From assembly GCA_012656075.1 (NCBI GenBank), contig JAAKBF010000047.1, forward strand, positions 186,001 to 250,000: a stretch of 64,000 nucleotides of DNA, written 5' to 3'. This DNA is from Phytophthora hibernalis. Taxonomy: Eukaryota; Oomycota; Peronosporomycetes; Peronosporales; Peronosporaceae. The notes beneath the pieces are model-generated. The model had not been told where the DNA came from. It made no database searches and worked only from the letters and a program-made list of their open reading frames with translations. This document shows, one piece after another, positions 42,179 through 53,397 of this stretch. The position numbers were made by a program, and so were the translations under genes. The first letter of the stretch is position 1, and each line of letters begins with the position of its first letter.

Positions 42179-42598
42179 ATGCCGACGCTCGTCGAAAGCT
42201 CCACATTCTGTCAAGCGAGGGAGTGCACCGGCTCCTCTATCGAAGGGCTCGTCGAAGAAGGACGTCAGTCATCTGCGACTCCAAGAGCCGTTGGCAACCC
42301 TCCACGGCGGCCACGAGCTTCGTGTGATCAGAATAGCCAACAGGCGCTAGAGCGCACGACGCCGACGCCTGACGAGGAGCGTCCCGATCGGGCGATGCGT
42401 CCCTTGCGTCCCCCGCCTCCACTGATCGGTAATGAGGGCGCTCTCTACTTCCATGTCGAGAGAATAATGAGGCGCTGCGGGCGTAGCGGTCACTACCAAT
42501 ACTTGGTGAAGTGGCGCGGCTATCCGGAGGATCAAATCACGTGGGAGGCACACCATTGGTGTCCGCCACACGCGTGGTGTGTGGCACGTCAACCTTAA
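42179..42598 (+). mobile_element. chromodomain ORF (chromovirus tail)
   Basis: The last 60 residues hold a clear chromodomain, LYFHVERIMRRCGRSGHYQY then LVKWRGYPEDQITWEAH. Chromodomains of this kind end the integrase of Ty3/gypsy chromoviruses and steer insertion to heterochromatin. The part before it is Pro/Arg-rich. No integrase core precedes it in the window, so either the element is deleted internally or this is a domesticated or non-autonomous copy. The 220 bases downstream could hold the 3' LTR, but no left LTR match was found. Confidence 0.6.
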
Positions 42599-42907
42599 AG
42601 TCATACTTAAGTAGTACGTCTGTTGTATTAAAGCAGTACATCTAATGGGTGGCTCCCATTTGGACAGATCAGATTAGACAGGGATTCAGTATGCAGATAG
42701 TTAGCAGTAGTTAGAACTACAACAGTGTTCTTAATATAAGTCAGTTTAACTCTGACCCGGAAGTTCGCAAATCAATTGGTACTCGGTACCATATTGGACA
42801 GGAAGGTCAGGCCTTTGCAAGCTTACAGCAAGAACGCCAGGCGTCTGTTGTGGTTAGCGCGTTAATGCTTCCTCTAAAACTAAGGTGCGTGTGACCCCGT
42901 CACAAAA

Positions 42908-45535
42908 TGCGATGTTTCGTCTAGGCCTTCCCTGAAGTGGTGATGTTGGATTCGACACACGGCATTAATGCTTCCAGGTATAATCTAATCAGCTTCATGA
43001 TTCATGACGTCTTTGGCCATGTAAGTGTTTTTCTCTTGGTGAATCGTAGGTGAATGGTTTGTCAACTGTTGATGAATCATAGGTGCACTGTTGGTAACAA
43101 TGGGTACATTTTGGTGATCTGTTCGCGAATCATGATTACTTTATAGTTGGTTTTCAATTACAACACACGTTTTATGAAACTTGTGCTGGTTTTATTTTTA
43201 TTCGTTTGCAGGGCCAATACGTTCAACACGCCTTAGTCGAGAACGTGAGTCACGCATGCATGCTGGATGCCATCGGCGCATTAAAGAGAATAATCCATCT
43301 TGGGACCGTATTCGTGCTGTGATGATCGACAAAGACTTCGGGGAGATAAGTCTTCTGAAGAAAGAGTTCCCTCTGACTCGGGTGCTCATTTGCCAGTTTC
43401 ATTTCACAAAATTATTTACGCTTTGAGATTTCGAAGGGGATGTATGGTGGACGTGACGCCGTTGATGTGGATCGCGTCGAAAATGCTGTTGGCATGATGG
43501 TTAAGGCCCCGAACGAAAAGGAGTACGAAAGAGGGTTACGCTACACGTATTATCTTCTTGATGGCTTCGACGAGCAAGACGACATCCCGGAACCAAAGCA
43601 TCCTCTTTGTGTGTATTTTATGCGAAACTGGAGGTACGAACTACAACGATGTATAAGGGCACGTTATACCTTCTAACAACTTGTTTATTGTGCTTTTAGT
43701 TGAAATCTACGTGGGGGCCCGAAGCAAATGGAGCTTGATGAGTGTGTCGAGACTCTCAATGTTTTGCACTCTACAGCTGAGCTTGAATACGCCTCTTGAT
43801 TTTATGTCGTTGGCTCGTGCCACTATTATGGCGCCGACGATGCTTTGCTAGGACTGCGTGGATTGGTTAGTCGGCACGCCTTCGACCTTGTCCGGCAGAA
43901 GTATGAAATTTTTACTGGCGGAAATTTGGCGTATGAAGGGCGTTGGTTACAAGATGGTATCGTTCAACTGTAGTCCGACGTGAATCGTCCAGAAGAAGAT
44001 GAATCGGACGACGATTTATCGGGTCCCGCATTTCGAGTTCAGGATTCCAATATGATATACGTGCTGCATGCTATACTGAATGGGTCTACAAAGTGGAGAA
44101 CTGGCATGGACATTGCTGAGCGTGTGGTGGAGGCAATAAGTTCTCAAGGCACGCAATCATTTCTCCGTCTGGCAGAAGCGTTGCGTAAGTATAGAGAATA
44201 TGTATCACAGGGTATTGTACCCCTACTTGACATTCTGCAAGAAGAAGACGCTCGCATAACGACGACGGGCTCGACATTGAAGGCGACTGTGAACAATCCG
44301 ACGGGCACAGCACCTCGGGCTACGCTGGAGGGGTAGATTCCGAGGACTCGTGTGTCGAGTTATCTGAAGGTTCAAATGTACCTCCTACGCTGGCGACCAA
44401 TGCCAAGCAGCAGATCAGTGATTCGGACACAGACATCCCGGATTCAGATGCGAGGAACGGTAACTCTGAAACGATCAAGAACAATCTAACTTGGTCTTTT
44501 TCAACCCTGGGGCGGAGCTAATCGCTGAGACCGACCGAATTGTTCGCCGCAGTCGTGAGATGATATCATCTGGAAGCGAAGGAGAAACGCTGCCAAAATA
44601 TGTCCCCCTCACTATCAAGACAACGAATCCTGCGAAGATGTACAACATCGCTACCAAGACAGCGAAGCCTGCGAAGACGTACAATCTCGCCTTGAAAGCT
44701 GCAATTTCAGACGACGCTCGTGCGAGATCGGTAAAAAAACGAAACCGTTGGTGAAAGATCCCAAAACGTTGGTGAAAGACCCAAACTCGTTGGTGAAAGA
44801 CCCCAACCCGTTGGGAAAGACCCAAAGCCTTTGGTGAAAGACCCGAAGCCGATGGAGAAAGAGGTGGTCAAAGATCGCAATGAGCACGCGAAATCTTCAG
44901 GACAACTGACCGTTCGGAAGAGGAGTAAGAACATGGATGACGATGATAGCGATGCAAGCTCGTCCTCGGACAAAATTACCCGACCATCCGAAATCATCAA
45001 GAGTACAAAGAGCAAGGGGCGCCCAAAGATACGAAAGAAGCAGAAAAGAGAAGCAAAACGTATTCGAATGGAGGAGTCCAAAGAAATAGCAAACGCGTTG
45101 GAGCAAGGAACACTCGTCCCCGTGAAGGATTTGACTCTCCTGTGCAAGACCATAACATGCCGTTTCAACGTTGGGGACGCCCTTCCCGTTCTACTAAGCA
45201 TCGCACATGTGAAAGCTCCTTTGTGGAAGTCGACGTCAATTGTGCAAATTGCGCGAAAACGAAAGATTCAACGCCAAGTGACCATTAATCTCCCTAAAAA
45301 CAACCTGACTAAGTGTCTCGCTGGAATAAAAACGTATAGAAATTCGTTGCCAAGTGAGCACGATGCACGCAAGATGGGGGTTGCGATTACGAAAATGGGA
45401 ACATGTTCTGAGAAAGACCTACTTACGATGATACAATGGCAAGAGGAAACGTTCAAAACTAGAAGCAATTGGCGATCTCGCGTCATGGACCCGTTTATCA
45501 AAGTTTTCGAGATTGACGCTACCTGTGCCGGTTAA
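42908..45535 (+). pseudogene. MULE-type transposase relic with lysine-rich tail
   Basis: After CGTCTAG, the frame reads FPEVVMLDSTHGINASRYNL then ISFMIHDVFGH, the first catalytic-Asp block of MULE transposases. A GTAAGT...TTGCAG intron (about 43021-43210) leads to GQYVQHALVEN and then VMIDKDFGEISLLKKEFP with VLICQFH, the second Asp and the FH motif. Further pieces (43440-43676, 43730-43975, 43980-44336) include ALLGLRGLVSRHAFDLVRQK. Then comes a lysine-rich repeat tail and KSKGRPKIRKKQKREAKRIR (44950-45060), which recalls the KGRPK tail of these proteins. The 5' end is missing; stops and shifts occur throughout. A possible C-terminal extension (45513-45854) has LPVPVNNCINVDMKACAKRL. Decayed mobile-element gene. 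Confidence 0.65.
44745..44862 (+). repeat. in-frame repeat coding LVKDPK-type units
   Basis: The unit ACGTTGGTGAAAGACCCAAA and variants occur five times with a period of about 24 bases, coding for LVKDPKT/LVKDPNS/LVKDPNP-like octads followed by PMEKE. One copy is out of frame. Confidence 0.8.
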
Positions 45536-45854
45536 CAATTGTATCAACGTGGACATGAAAGCTTGTGCCAAGCGCCTCGAAGCAATCGGTTTGAAGACCA
45601 ACCTTACACCCCGCTTCGGAAACATTCCAGTTCATGACTTGGCTTCATTTCGGCGATTGGAGTTGCTCGATGATCTTCTTTTTACTGCCCATGTCGACGT
45701 TGGACAGGCGGCCATCGCGTTCCTTCTCCCTCTTGGCGTCGAGGCTGCCGAGGCGGAAGGGGGGTCGGGACGCTCATCCCTGGTCACGTGCTTCGCCTCC
45801 GAGTTCACTGCGCTCGACCGATACTTGTCTGGCAGTAATAAATACCCAGTGTGA

Positions 45855-46184
45855 AACACATAAACCGAATCATTGATATGTTTTTAAAGGGACTTTCTAC
45901 GTTTTTACTGGCGTTGTTGCATTATGAACGTAGAAAGGTCCGTAAAAATTCAAACCTGAGGACGGGTAATGTCTGCAAGGGCCCTACATATTGTGCCTTA
46001 CTGCCAAAACGCCGTCCGTTTTAAGGTCCCACGTAGAAGGAGGGCCTTTACGAAAGCTCTCCTAACTGATCATATGATAGCCGCTAAAATGTACCTTAAC
46101 CCTAATGTAATTGACAGAAATGTTCATGTGGTGTACAAATATTACCAAGCACAGATTTACATTTAAGTATGCAGGCTGGGTTAC
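45855..46184. other. no gene
   Basis: About 330 bases with one 65-codon ORF (45969-46166) of no recognisable family. Confidence 0.3.
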
Positions 46185-46260
46185 TGGTTTGTACACGCCT
46201 GCTTAGCCCAACAGCTAACAGGTGGCGCGGGTTCAATCCCCGTGTCTGTAGGGAGCTCGA
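46185..46260 (+). repeat. tRNA-like sequence, possible SINE head
   Basis: GGTTCAATCCC (46230-46240) is a canonical RNA polymerase III B box within a T-arm-like GCGG...CCGT stem. An A-box-like TTAGCCCAACAGC lies about 25 bases upstream. The acceptor ends do not pair, so it is not an intact tRNA. tRNA-derived SINEs are known from oomycetes. Confidence 0.35.
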
Positions 46261-47297
46261 TGCTTGAGGTAAGTGTCGTGTGCAAGTCCTTCGTCGGTTA
46301 TGAGACATAATTAAGTGTTTGGATCGACGCGATCCACGCCTCCCAAGGGGTGAGTCTCATGTGGAACAGCCGGGATATAATTTCTGGGATGATAACCCAC
46401 CTGAAGGTTCTGTCCAATGGGCGTGATTTTCCCTGGGCACAAACGTTCTCGATTGGCTAGAGCTCCTACTTTATTGCAAAAAATGCACCATCATTTAATG
46501 CAAAAATCAAGATAGCTGGACAAAAACAAAACAATTTCGTAAGATAATCAACATATCTTAGCGAAATCTTCAAACATTTCATTACAATCTCTCCCGAGTC
46601 CACGTGGTATCCGACATTTTTGGTAGCTCTTCCACAAATGTTGAGGCAATCCTTCAGACGTGAAACAAGAGCTCCCTTTTCAACTTGCCATGTCAGTAGG
46701 CAATTTTAACTTGCCGCCTGATAATCAAGAACGGCGAACGTCTCACTTCATGCCGCAACATGTCTGACCCGATTTACTTTCCCTGTGAGGTCCGGCGCGG
46801 ATTTCTGGTGCTCAAGGCTTAATTCGCGACATAATTGCTTCGGAAACTACCGGACGAGTGGTAAAAGAATTTCAGCGTTTTCCGCAAGCCTTCGAAGCAT
46901 GCACCCTAACGCGATTTTCTACAGCTAGATGTGGAAAATTACGATTGCCGAATTTCAAGGGTTAGAAACCTCGCTTGGTTTCGCCTGCACGGTCAGTCTG
47001 ACTTTGTTTTGATGTTCTTTGTGTATGTTCCAAGGCTAGCAAATCCACGCACGAACACGATTCGGAGGGCGACAGAGAATTGAATTCAAGAACAAGTTCT
47101 TCGCGTAGCAGCACTTTCGTCTGAGCGCAATATTCAAAGTGGGCCAGCTTCACAACTCTACATGGCGACAATGCTAGCGCGGCTTCCAGTTGATGCCCCG
47201 CTACAAGTTCCGGATAATGCAACTGTTCACCAACTTCAAAACACCTATCAACTTTCACATGAGATGAAATATACTCAACAGGCTGATCAAGCAAATA
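46261..47297. other. about 1 kb without a supportable gene
   Basis: Short ORFs on both strands overlap each other (46962-47306 minus and 47162-47422 plus), and neither looks clearly coding. Confidence 0.3.
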
Positions 47298-47498
47298 TTG
47301 ACTCAAACTTTAGGGTCAACAGTCACGGTCCAAGGTTACGTTCTCCAAGCAAATGTTCATGTCGGCGGCCTGCGAGAGCTGCTTGGGTTACCATCGTACA
47401 ACCTACGATCTCCATTTCTTGATCCGGTGAATTTCGAGACGCCAGCACCGGCTGAAGACATGGGAGATGTCGACCACATTGAACAAGACAATGTCTGA
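47298..47498 (+). CDS. short ORF, unknown, probably a fragment
   Basis: 66 codons: TQTLGSTVTVQGYVLQANVH, GGLRELLGLPSYNL and an acidic end, EDMGDVDHIEQDNV. It looks like the C-terminus of a larger protein whose upstream frame may continue in 47162-47290 after one shift. No family recognised. Confidence 0.25.
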   Translation: MTQTLGSTVTVQGYVLQANVHVGGLRELLGLPSYNLRSPFLDPVNFETPAPAEDMGDVDHIEQDNV

Positions 47499-47610
47499 AG
47501 ACGAGAAAATTCACTAAGCGCACAATACATGAAATTCATTGACAATCACTGATTTAATGCTAAGTTTGTTTCTTTGTACCTATAGTGTCCGTATAATTCC
47601 CCCACACTTC

Positions 47611-48600
47611 TTATTTTTGCCTAGTGCAAAAGTACATCGCGGCTTCGAGCACAGCCAGCGGATTTTCACGAAAAGCCATACTAGTGTGGCGCTGTATCCA
47701 TCGCTTCAACATCGAAAATCCGACTTCAATCGGATTTAACTCCGGTGAGTATGGTGGCAAAAACAATAGCGCCCCAGTACCGTGAATAATCTCTTGGAAC
47801 TCCTTGTACATGTCAATTTTGGCGTTGTCTGGAACGACAATCGCCATCTGCAAAGGCCACGGGTTGAGATACGGTAAAATCTTCGACTTGAACATTTTGT
47901 GAAAATTCATTCTGGTGAAAGTGTCCTGAGTTGTGCCCCAGGCAAAAAAGCCTTGAACGTCAAAAGCGGCAAGCACTGATACCCGCTTGCCTCTAGAAAA
48001 GGGAATGGATACAATTGCAGGAGTGCCGCGAGCAGACCATGCATGTTTCCGAAGTGACGATCTTTAAAATAACGACACCATAAGCAAATTAATACAAATG
48101 TTTCCGTTTAACAGCACATTGGAAATGTTACCTTCCATCTTTAGACGTTTCATTGACAAAAACGAGTTGATCCGGACCGCTATAAAATGATAATAGCCGA
48201 TTGATGTACTCATGTCGCTCTTGTGGCAAACTTTCGCGAGCACGTTTTGTCAGAACTTTTCGTGATAATCCTAAAGTGGATCGTAAGGTGCGGCAAATTG
48301 TTGAGTCAGAGCAGCAATAGCGTGTCGAAAATTTCTCTTTGAGCGCCTCTCGTAGTTCTTGAAAAAACATGGGTGTAGCTGCGCATATTTGCGAACAAAG
48401 TGTTGCATATCAAGTGGCCACTTTGACGACTGTTCAGTAATCAAATTGTCCTCGACGTTTCCCGTCGTCTTGAAAAGTAGGTATGAACGGCGAAGACTTC
48501 GGGCAGAAACTCCAAGTAACTCAGACACAACAGTAATTTCAATGTTATACACGTACTGTAAAACAATGCCGCGCCAGCGGATATCAGATGAGTAATCCAT
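47611..48600 (-). mobile_element. Tc1/IS630-type DDE transposase
   Basis: From the ATG at 48600: a helix-turn-helix N-terminus (MDYSSDIRWRGIVLQYVYNI, ELLGVSARSLRRSYLLF), then LREALKEKFSTRYCCSDSTI, then the DDE core. The first catalytic block is LVFVNETSKDGR (Asn where Asp is expected), the second is VVPDNAKIDMY, and the third is LPPYSPELNPIEVGF. A 68-bp GT-AG intron (about 48134-48067) after KDG joins the first block to the rest (HAWSARGTPAIVSIPFSRGK). One break at CCC near 48368 fits the homopolymer pattern. The coding part is nearly complete, but the D-to-N change suggests an inactive enzyme. I did not find convincing terminal repeats. Confidence 0.75.
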
Positions 48601-48926
48601 AGTCGCTTTGATAATACTAGTGGAGACCTCACAAAGAATGAAGTGGCCGATGAATTGTGGCCATTCGGTCTTTAATTCCTAAAAAGGTACTCTTTAGCCC
48701 AAATCGGAAGCCTTTCGTTTAACTTTTTCCTACATTCATTGGATGATACTCGCGAAACTACTGTTATTTGATTGGGTGATTATTTATTTTGTCTTGCCTC
48801 CAGTCATTAAATCTGCGGTGGCAACTTGGCAAAGCACACCTTTACACCTAACCACTCTTGCGAAGGACCTACCTTTTGAGGTCAGATTGGCCAAAAGTCA
48901 GGAAAGGTACAATACCGTACAGCTGC
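48601..48926. other. no gene
   Basis: About 330 bases flanking the Tc1-type transposase. The element's terminal repeat is expected here but was not recognised. Confidence 0.3.
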
Positions 48927-49460
48927 CTAACAGCATCTCCACTGGTCAACAAAAAATCGACCAATAACGACTTTTGTCAGTAAAAATCCGATAAATCCCC
49001 ACCGGGTAGACAAAATGTTTGCAATAGCTATCGGAGGTCCAATCGCGACAGAAATCCCACTAACGTTGGTGGGATTTCGGGCATTCTCTAAAAGGGGCTC
49101 ATGATTACCACCTTTTCGATAAGGTGTGGTCGTCTTTACAAGGTGCTCGTTCATCAGGTTAAATAACACGGGGGTACGACGGCACGAAGTCTTTCGGGGA
49201 TCAACATGGAATCCCATGTCGATACATGTTCGCGGTGTTAGTAAAAAGGAAGAAGCTGGACTCGGTATTTTCGCGCTTTGCGCAACGCTACCAAGTTTGT
49301 CGTTACATGTACAGTAATCTCCAACGAACACCCAGAACCTTGTAATTTTTAAGAAGGCATGACTTAGAAGATGTACCACACTTTGGCTGATGTATTGATA
49401 TAGTACACAACCCAAAACTCGATTGCACCAATCAGCTACGCGTATTAAAGATTCCGCCAA
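48927..49460 (-). CDS. 177-codon ORF, unknown
   Basis: An uninterrupted frame reading KITRFWVFVGDYCTCNDKLG, LMNEHLVKTTTPYRKGGNHE and AIGPPIAIANILSTRWGFIG. No family is recognised; a retrotransposon fragment is possible. A second ORF overlaps at its 5' side (49432-49710). Weak support for coding. Confidence 0.25.
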   Translation of the reverse strand: MAESLIRVADWCNRVLGCVLYQYISQSVVHLLSHAFLKITRFWVFVGDYCTCNDKLGSVAQSAKIPSPASSFLLTPRTCIDMGFHVDPRKTSCRRTPVLFNLMNEHLVKTTTPYRKGGNHEPLLENARNPTNVSGISVAIGPPIAIANILSTRWGFIGFLLTKVVIGRFFVDQWRCC

Positions 49461-49623
49461 TCAGATCTTGTAAAGCGATCCCTTTGAAAGATCTTGGACT
49501 CAGTCTTACTTCAAGGAGGGAACGTGTCGAGTTTGTTCGACTAGCAAGTGATGCATCATTATTCAGTTTGATTTGAAGCCTAATGGTGTACTCCCTCGCC
49601 AACCGTTCTAGAAGCGTTCTCGT

Positions 49624-50340
49624 CTGACCAAGCTGCAAAAGCTGCACATCTGTGACCGACGCTGCAAGCTTCCGACCACCATATACAAGGAGCTGGCGTC
49701 GTGGGCTCACGCGGAGTTCTCACTCGCGAAGAGGCCGTCTAAACAAGTAATTGGGCTGAAGGAGGCCACCAAACTGCCCCACCTCACCGCCGACTGCTTG
49801 CTTGGAGCACCAAATGGACGGCCAAGCTATCAGCTCGTGCTGGACCAATACATGGTCGAGTTTGTGTTGGTCAGCGAGGCTTGGAGTATTTCGCTGTCTC
49901 TAAGTACGATTATCGCCCACGCCAAGACGGTGTTGCGCAGTTTAAACATCCCGCCTCGCTCGTGGCCACGGATAGGATGGTCATGGCTTCGTAACCTACA
50001 AGAGCGCCATGGAATTCGATAGCGTCGTGCTCACGGCGAAGACGGCTCGTTAATTTGTGAGTTGGTGGAAGACGATATTATTGCTCTCCGGAAAATCATC
50101 CGTACCTACGCGTATACATATGTATAAAACATGGACGATACTGGGGTTTTCAACAATGTGCCGCGTGGCTCGCTTTGCATCAATACGACACCCGTCCTAA
50201 AACAGGACAAGGCGCGGGTCACTATGGTGGTCTGCACCAACGCCACTGGGACAGACAAGCTGCCGTTACTTTTCATCGACAAGGCTGATAAGCCCTGTTG
50301 GCTTTCACATAAGCCTGTCGATGTCCTCTACACATTGCGT
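49624..50340 (+). pseudogene. pogo/Tigger-type transposase relic
   Basis: The N-terminal helix-turn-helix part (KELASWAHAEFSLAKRPSKQ) and the CENP-B-like block with GWSWLRNLQERHGIR are in order, then the DDE_1 start NMDDTGVFNNVPRGSL, DKARVTMVVCTNATGTDKLP and LLFIDKADKPCW. The frame changes at least twice and an in-frame stop separates the halves. The sequence ends abruptly at about 50340, where copia gag sequence begins on the other strand. Confidence 0.7.
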
Positions 50341-50414
50341 TCAGGTCATTCAAATTTCCTGTGTCCCGTTTTGTGGCAGTTGAAACCAGCCCCTCGTTCA
50401 ATGTCATCTTGTCG

Positions 50415-51227
50415 TTATTGGGCCTTGTCGTTCATGTACTTCGTTTTCTTTTGTGGAGGCGCTTGTTCATTGATTGCGGCTGGAAACGTCCTTTTCTTCC
50501 CTCCGGTTCTGGTTGAAATACCCGTATTTACTCCACGCGTTGGCCTTGGTCTTCCTGTATCTGGTCGATGTAGCAATCGCTCAACAGCAGCGTCCTTTTC
50601 AAGAGTTAAAATCAATGATCGAGGTTCAAGTGGAGTCTGCAATTGGGCGCCTCCGAAAAGCGTCAGCATCTTCAGCTTGTCGTAGTACTCGAGCTGCGAC
50701 ATCGACCGTACTAGTATGTCGACCATCCAGGCATCGCTGAGGTCAGCAGCGACTGCGGCAAGCTGTTCTCGAAGCGACATCAAGTTGCTTAAGTGTGTCT
50801 CGACATCGGCGCCTCGCCGGCAAGTTGCTGTTTCTAACTTCTGCCGAAGAAAACGCTGTGTACAGAGTGTCGTAGTAGCATTCTCACGACCTTCGTATCT
50901 CTTTGCTAGATATTCCCATATTTCTCGACCAGAATCGAATCTCATGACTTGTCGCGCTAGCGTACGCGACAAAGAACTCGATATAAGCTTGGCAAGTATG
51001 ATATTATGCCGCTTATAGCTAGCTTTCTTCGCAGCACTCCAGGTATCCTGCTCTTCAATCATGCCGTCGCAGATCTCATTCAAACCCTCTTCGTTCTCCT
51101 TGATGTCGACACAAGTCAAATACGACAGCATCTGTCTTCGGTACAACTGCCAGTCTCGGCCATTCCAATTTATGGGGCGGCCATCCTTATTCCAAGTGAC
51201 AGCCGGCTCTTTTGCTGCGTTCTCCAT
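50415..51227 (-). mobile_element. Ty1/copia gag polyprotein, intact ORF
   Basis: A 270-codon intact frame with the copia-type gag pattern: PINWNGRDWQLYRRQMLSYL at the N-terminus, IILAKLISSSLSRTLARQVM, EIWEYLAKRYEGREN, RFLRQKLETA, VETHLSNLMSLREQLAAVAA and DAWMVDILVRSMSQLEYYDK, ending in a basic tail. No zinc knuckle is seen, so the ORF ends before it. It should be followed by pol at lower coordinates, but pogo sequence stands there, so the element is truncated just downstream of gag. Confidence 0.75.
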
Positions 51228-52273
51228 CTTGGTCTCTCCAGGTCACTTTGTTTGGGCTCGTAACCCTTTTGCAGTTCAGGGTATCTATTAGCTAACCGTA
51301 GCGATAACCCACTTCGTCGTTCGTGTTATCCTTTTACTCGTGAACTGCAAAAACGAAGACTGAGCTTTTCTTCTTGCTATGCCTTACACATGCACAACGG
51401 CTTTCTCATTTTTTTCTTCTTCAAGCCCCGTCCCCGATTTATCTTGTCATTATCCAACTGAGGCACAATACTGGCCGAGATGTTCTCCAACATCTTGGGC
51501 TTCGTCGCCTCTTTCTCAATGCACGTGGCTTATCGTGGACCTTTGTGTGTCTATTATCATTTCGGTTGATGTTGACCTTTCTTCGACCTAAGAAGTCGAC
51601 TCGTCACGTCACTATCATCCGACTTCTCATCCCGCCACGCTGATTGACATCAGCTCCCAAATCTCCCACGGCCCCCACACTTGGAGTTGGCGGGTCTTTA
51701 GACGGGGTATCTTTGCCACTTATGCACGTTCTAATATCTTTCTTTTCTTTAGAGGTTAGCGCATGGTTCCTGTTTGGAAAGACCTGGTTATCACAACCGA
51801 CTGACCAACTGTATCAAACTTAACACTTCGAGCTACCAATAATACATTGTTGACAGTGTCTAGCAATCTGTAGCCCTTATAATCGTTTGAGAAACTTGCA
51901 CTCTAAACCTCTTGAGCTCAATTGCTTATCCTTTCTCTTAGTATTTGGGCTATGAGCATACACTGCCCCATATTTGAAGTATATTGCCATCCGGCTTTTT
52001 AGCATGTAATGCTTCGTAGGGCGAAGTGTTTCCAAGTCTAGAAGTTGGAATTATATTCGACACTTCAACATTTTATTGCCTCTGGCCACCAATGTGCTGG
52101 CATAGCCGCTGTTAGAAGTGAACTTCTTACTTGTCTCATTAATGTCTGATGGCAACACTCCGCGCTCCCATTCTCTTCTTGACATTCTACATTTGATTTC
52201 TCAAATCTGATACCTTTCGACTGCAGAAATGTCCACATCTTTTGATTGACAAATTCTGTACCGCCATCACTTC
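51228..52273. other. copia-associated noncoding sequence, probable LTR/leader
   Basis: About 1 kb upstream of the gag start (minus strand). It should contain the 5' LTR and primer-binding site. I could not delimit an LTR because no second copy is present. Some stretches may be decayed integrase of a neighbouring element. Confidence 0.35.
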
Positions 52274-52900
52274 TTATCCACTATATTTCATAGTGATGCT
52301 GTTTTTGTAGTTGCAGTATGAGGTTAACCACATGACTGTAAACTTCTTTGTAGACCTCATCACAAATAGCCACTTGTACGACGTTGCATCGTCCACAAGT
52401 GCTAACGTGTACTGATAACCATATCCACCATAGTTACCGTTTACTTTCATATTTCCCATAGTGTCCAGGTGCAAAGTGTGCAGTGGCTGCTTAGACCGTG
52501 TCCCTATTTTATTTCTATATGACATACGTGTCGAGTTTGCAACTTCGCAAGTCGCACAGAAGAAAGGAATATATTTTAGCTCATTCTAAGGTATATCAGG
52601 AATTCCTTCAACAAACTTATAAGAAAATATTGCTAATAGTCTGGCCCTGTGGACATGGCCTAGTATAAGATGCCTCTTTTGCATCAAAGCAATTTTCTGT
52701 GTCTCTGTAAAGCTCTTGCTTACGGTTTGCACCTTAATCTACCTGGAAGAGGGCAGATAATACACCGCCCCTTTTTGCACAGCAGCAAAAAAGATGTCCT
52801 TTCTTATTGAAGAAATACAAAAACTCCCCATCCTCAGATTGACTGTGATTATACCCCAGCTTATCGAGATGACAAGCACTGATTAAGTTACTCCCACATT
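52274..52900 (-). pseudogene. copia GAG-pre-integrase and integrase start, decayed
   Basis: On the minus strand, SNLISACHLDKLGYNHSQSE (near 52890) is the GAG-pre-integrase block, and LHTLHLDTMGNMKVNGNYGG then YTLALVDDATSYKWLFVM (52525-52380) is the start of a copia integrase core with its first catalytic Asp. Both are broken by stops. It lies upstream of the gag ORF at 50415-51227, the wrong order for one element, so it belongs to a second copy. Confidence 0.6.
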
Positions 52901-52929
52901 CTTTGTCAAAGGCGATGTTCTTAATATTT

Positions 52930-53397
52930 AGACCGAATAAAAGCCAACTTACCTTGCAGTAATATTGGCTTGATGGAGTTCGTGTGGCGTACAATTTCAC
53001 CGTATTTCACCATTGCACGCTTGACGGTGATACCACGATGGCCTTGGATATCGCAGTCGTGGTACGTCGCTTTCGCCACGTCAACTCGCTCAGTAGTTCT
53101 GGTAAGTTTGTCAACTGTTTTTTTGCCGCAGTTGCCTTGTCGCTTGCTTTTAAAAGAGGACAGTCCTTTACCTTCCTAACGATACCTGACAGCCTCTCTC
53201 CAGACCCGAAATGCTGAGCTCTCACTGCAGCTAAATTGTTCTGCGGCCTGTTGAATAAAGCGACGCTGTACTTTCAGGTAAGCTGAGTGCTCGTTGAAAT
53301 TGGTGTCGGTGTCCAGGTCCTTGTTTAACTTGCGTTGGCCTTCTGTCATTGTGAAACGAGAGTATCTTAACTGCATCGCTCCCCAAGTCTGCATCAA
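52930..53397 (-). pseudogene. mariner-type transposase N-terminus, truncated
   Basis: The minus strand reads FIQQAAEQFSCSESSAFRVW (helix-turn-helix), then KASDKATAAKKQLTNLPELL, TWRKRRTTTAISKAIVV and, in another frame, HTNSIKPILLQGKLAFI. This is the order of the paired-like N-terminal half of a mariner transposase. It ends where copia sequence begins. Confidence 0.55.

Noticed and set aside
46200..46260. A functional tRNA gene.
   Set aside because: Only the T-arm/B-box part fits; no pairing acceptor stem or anticodon arm can be drawn.
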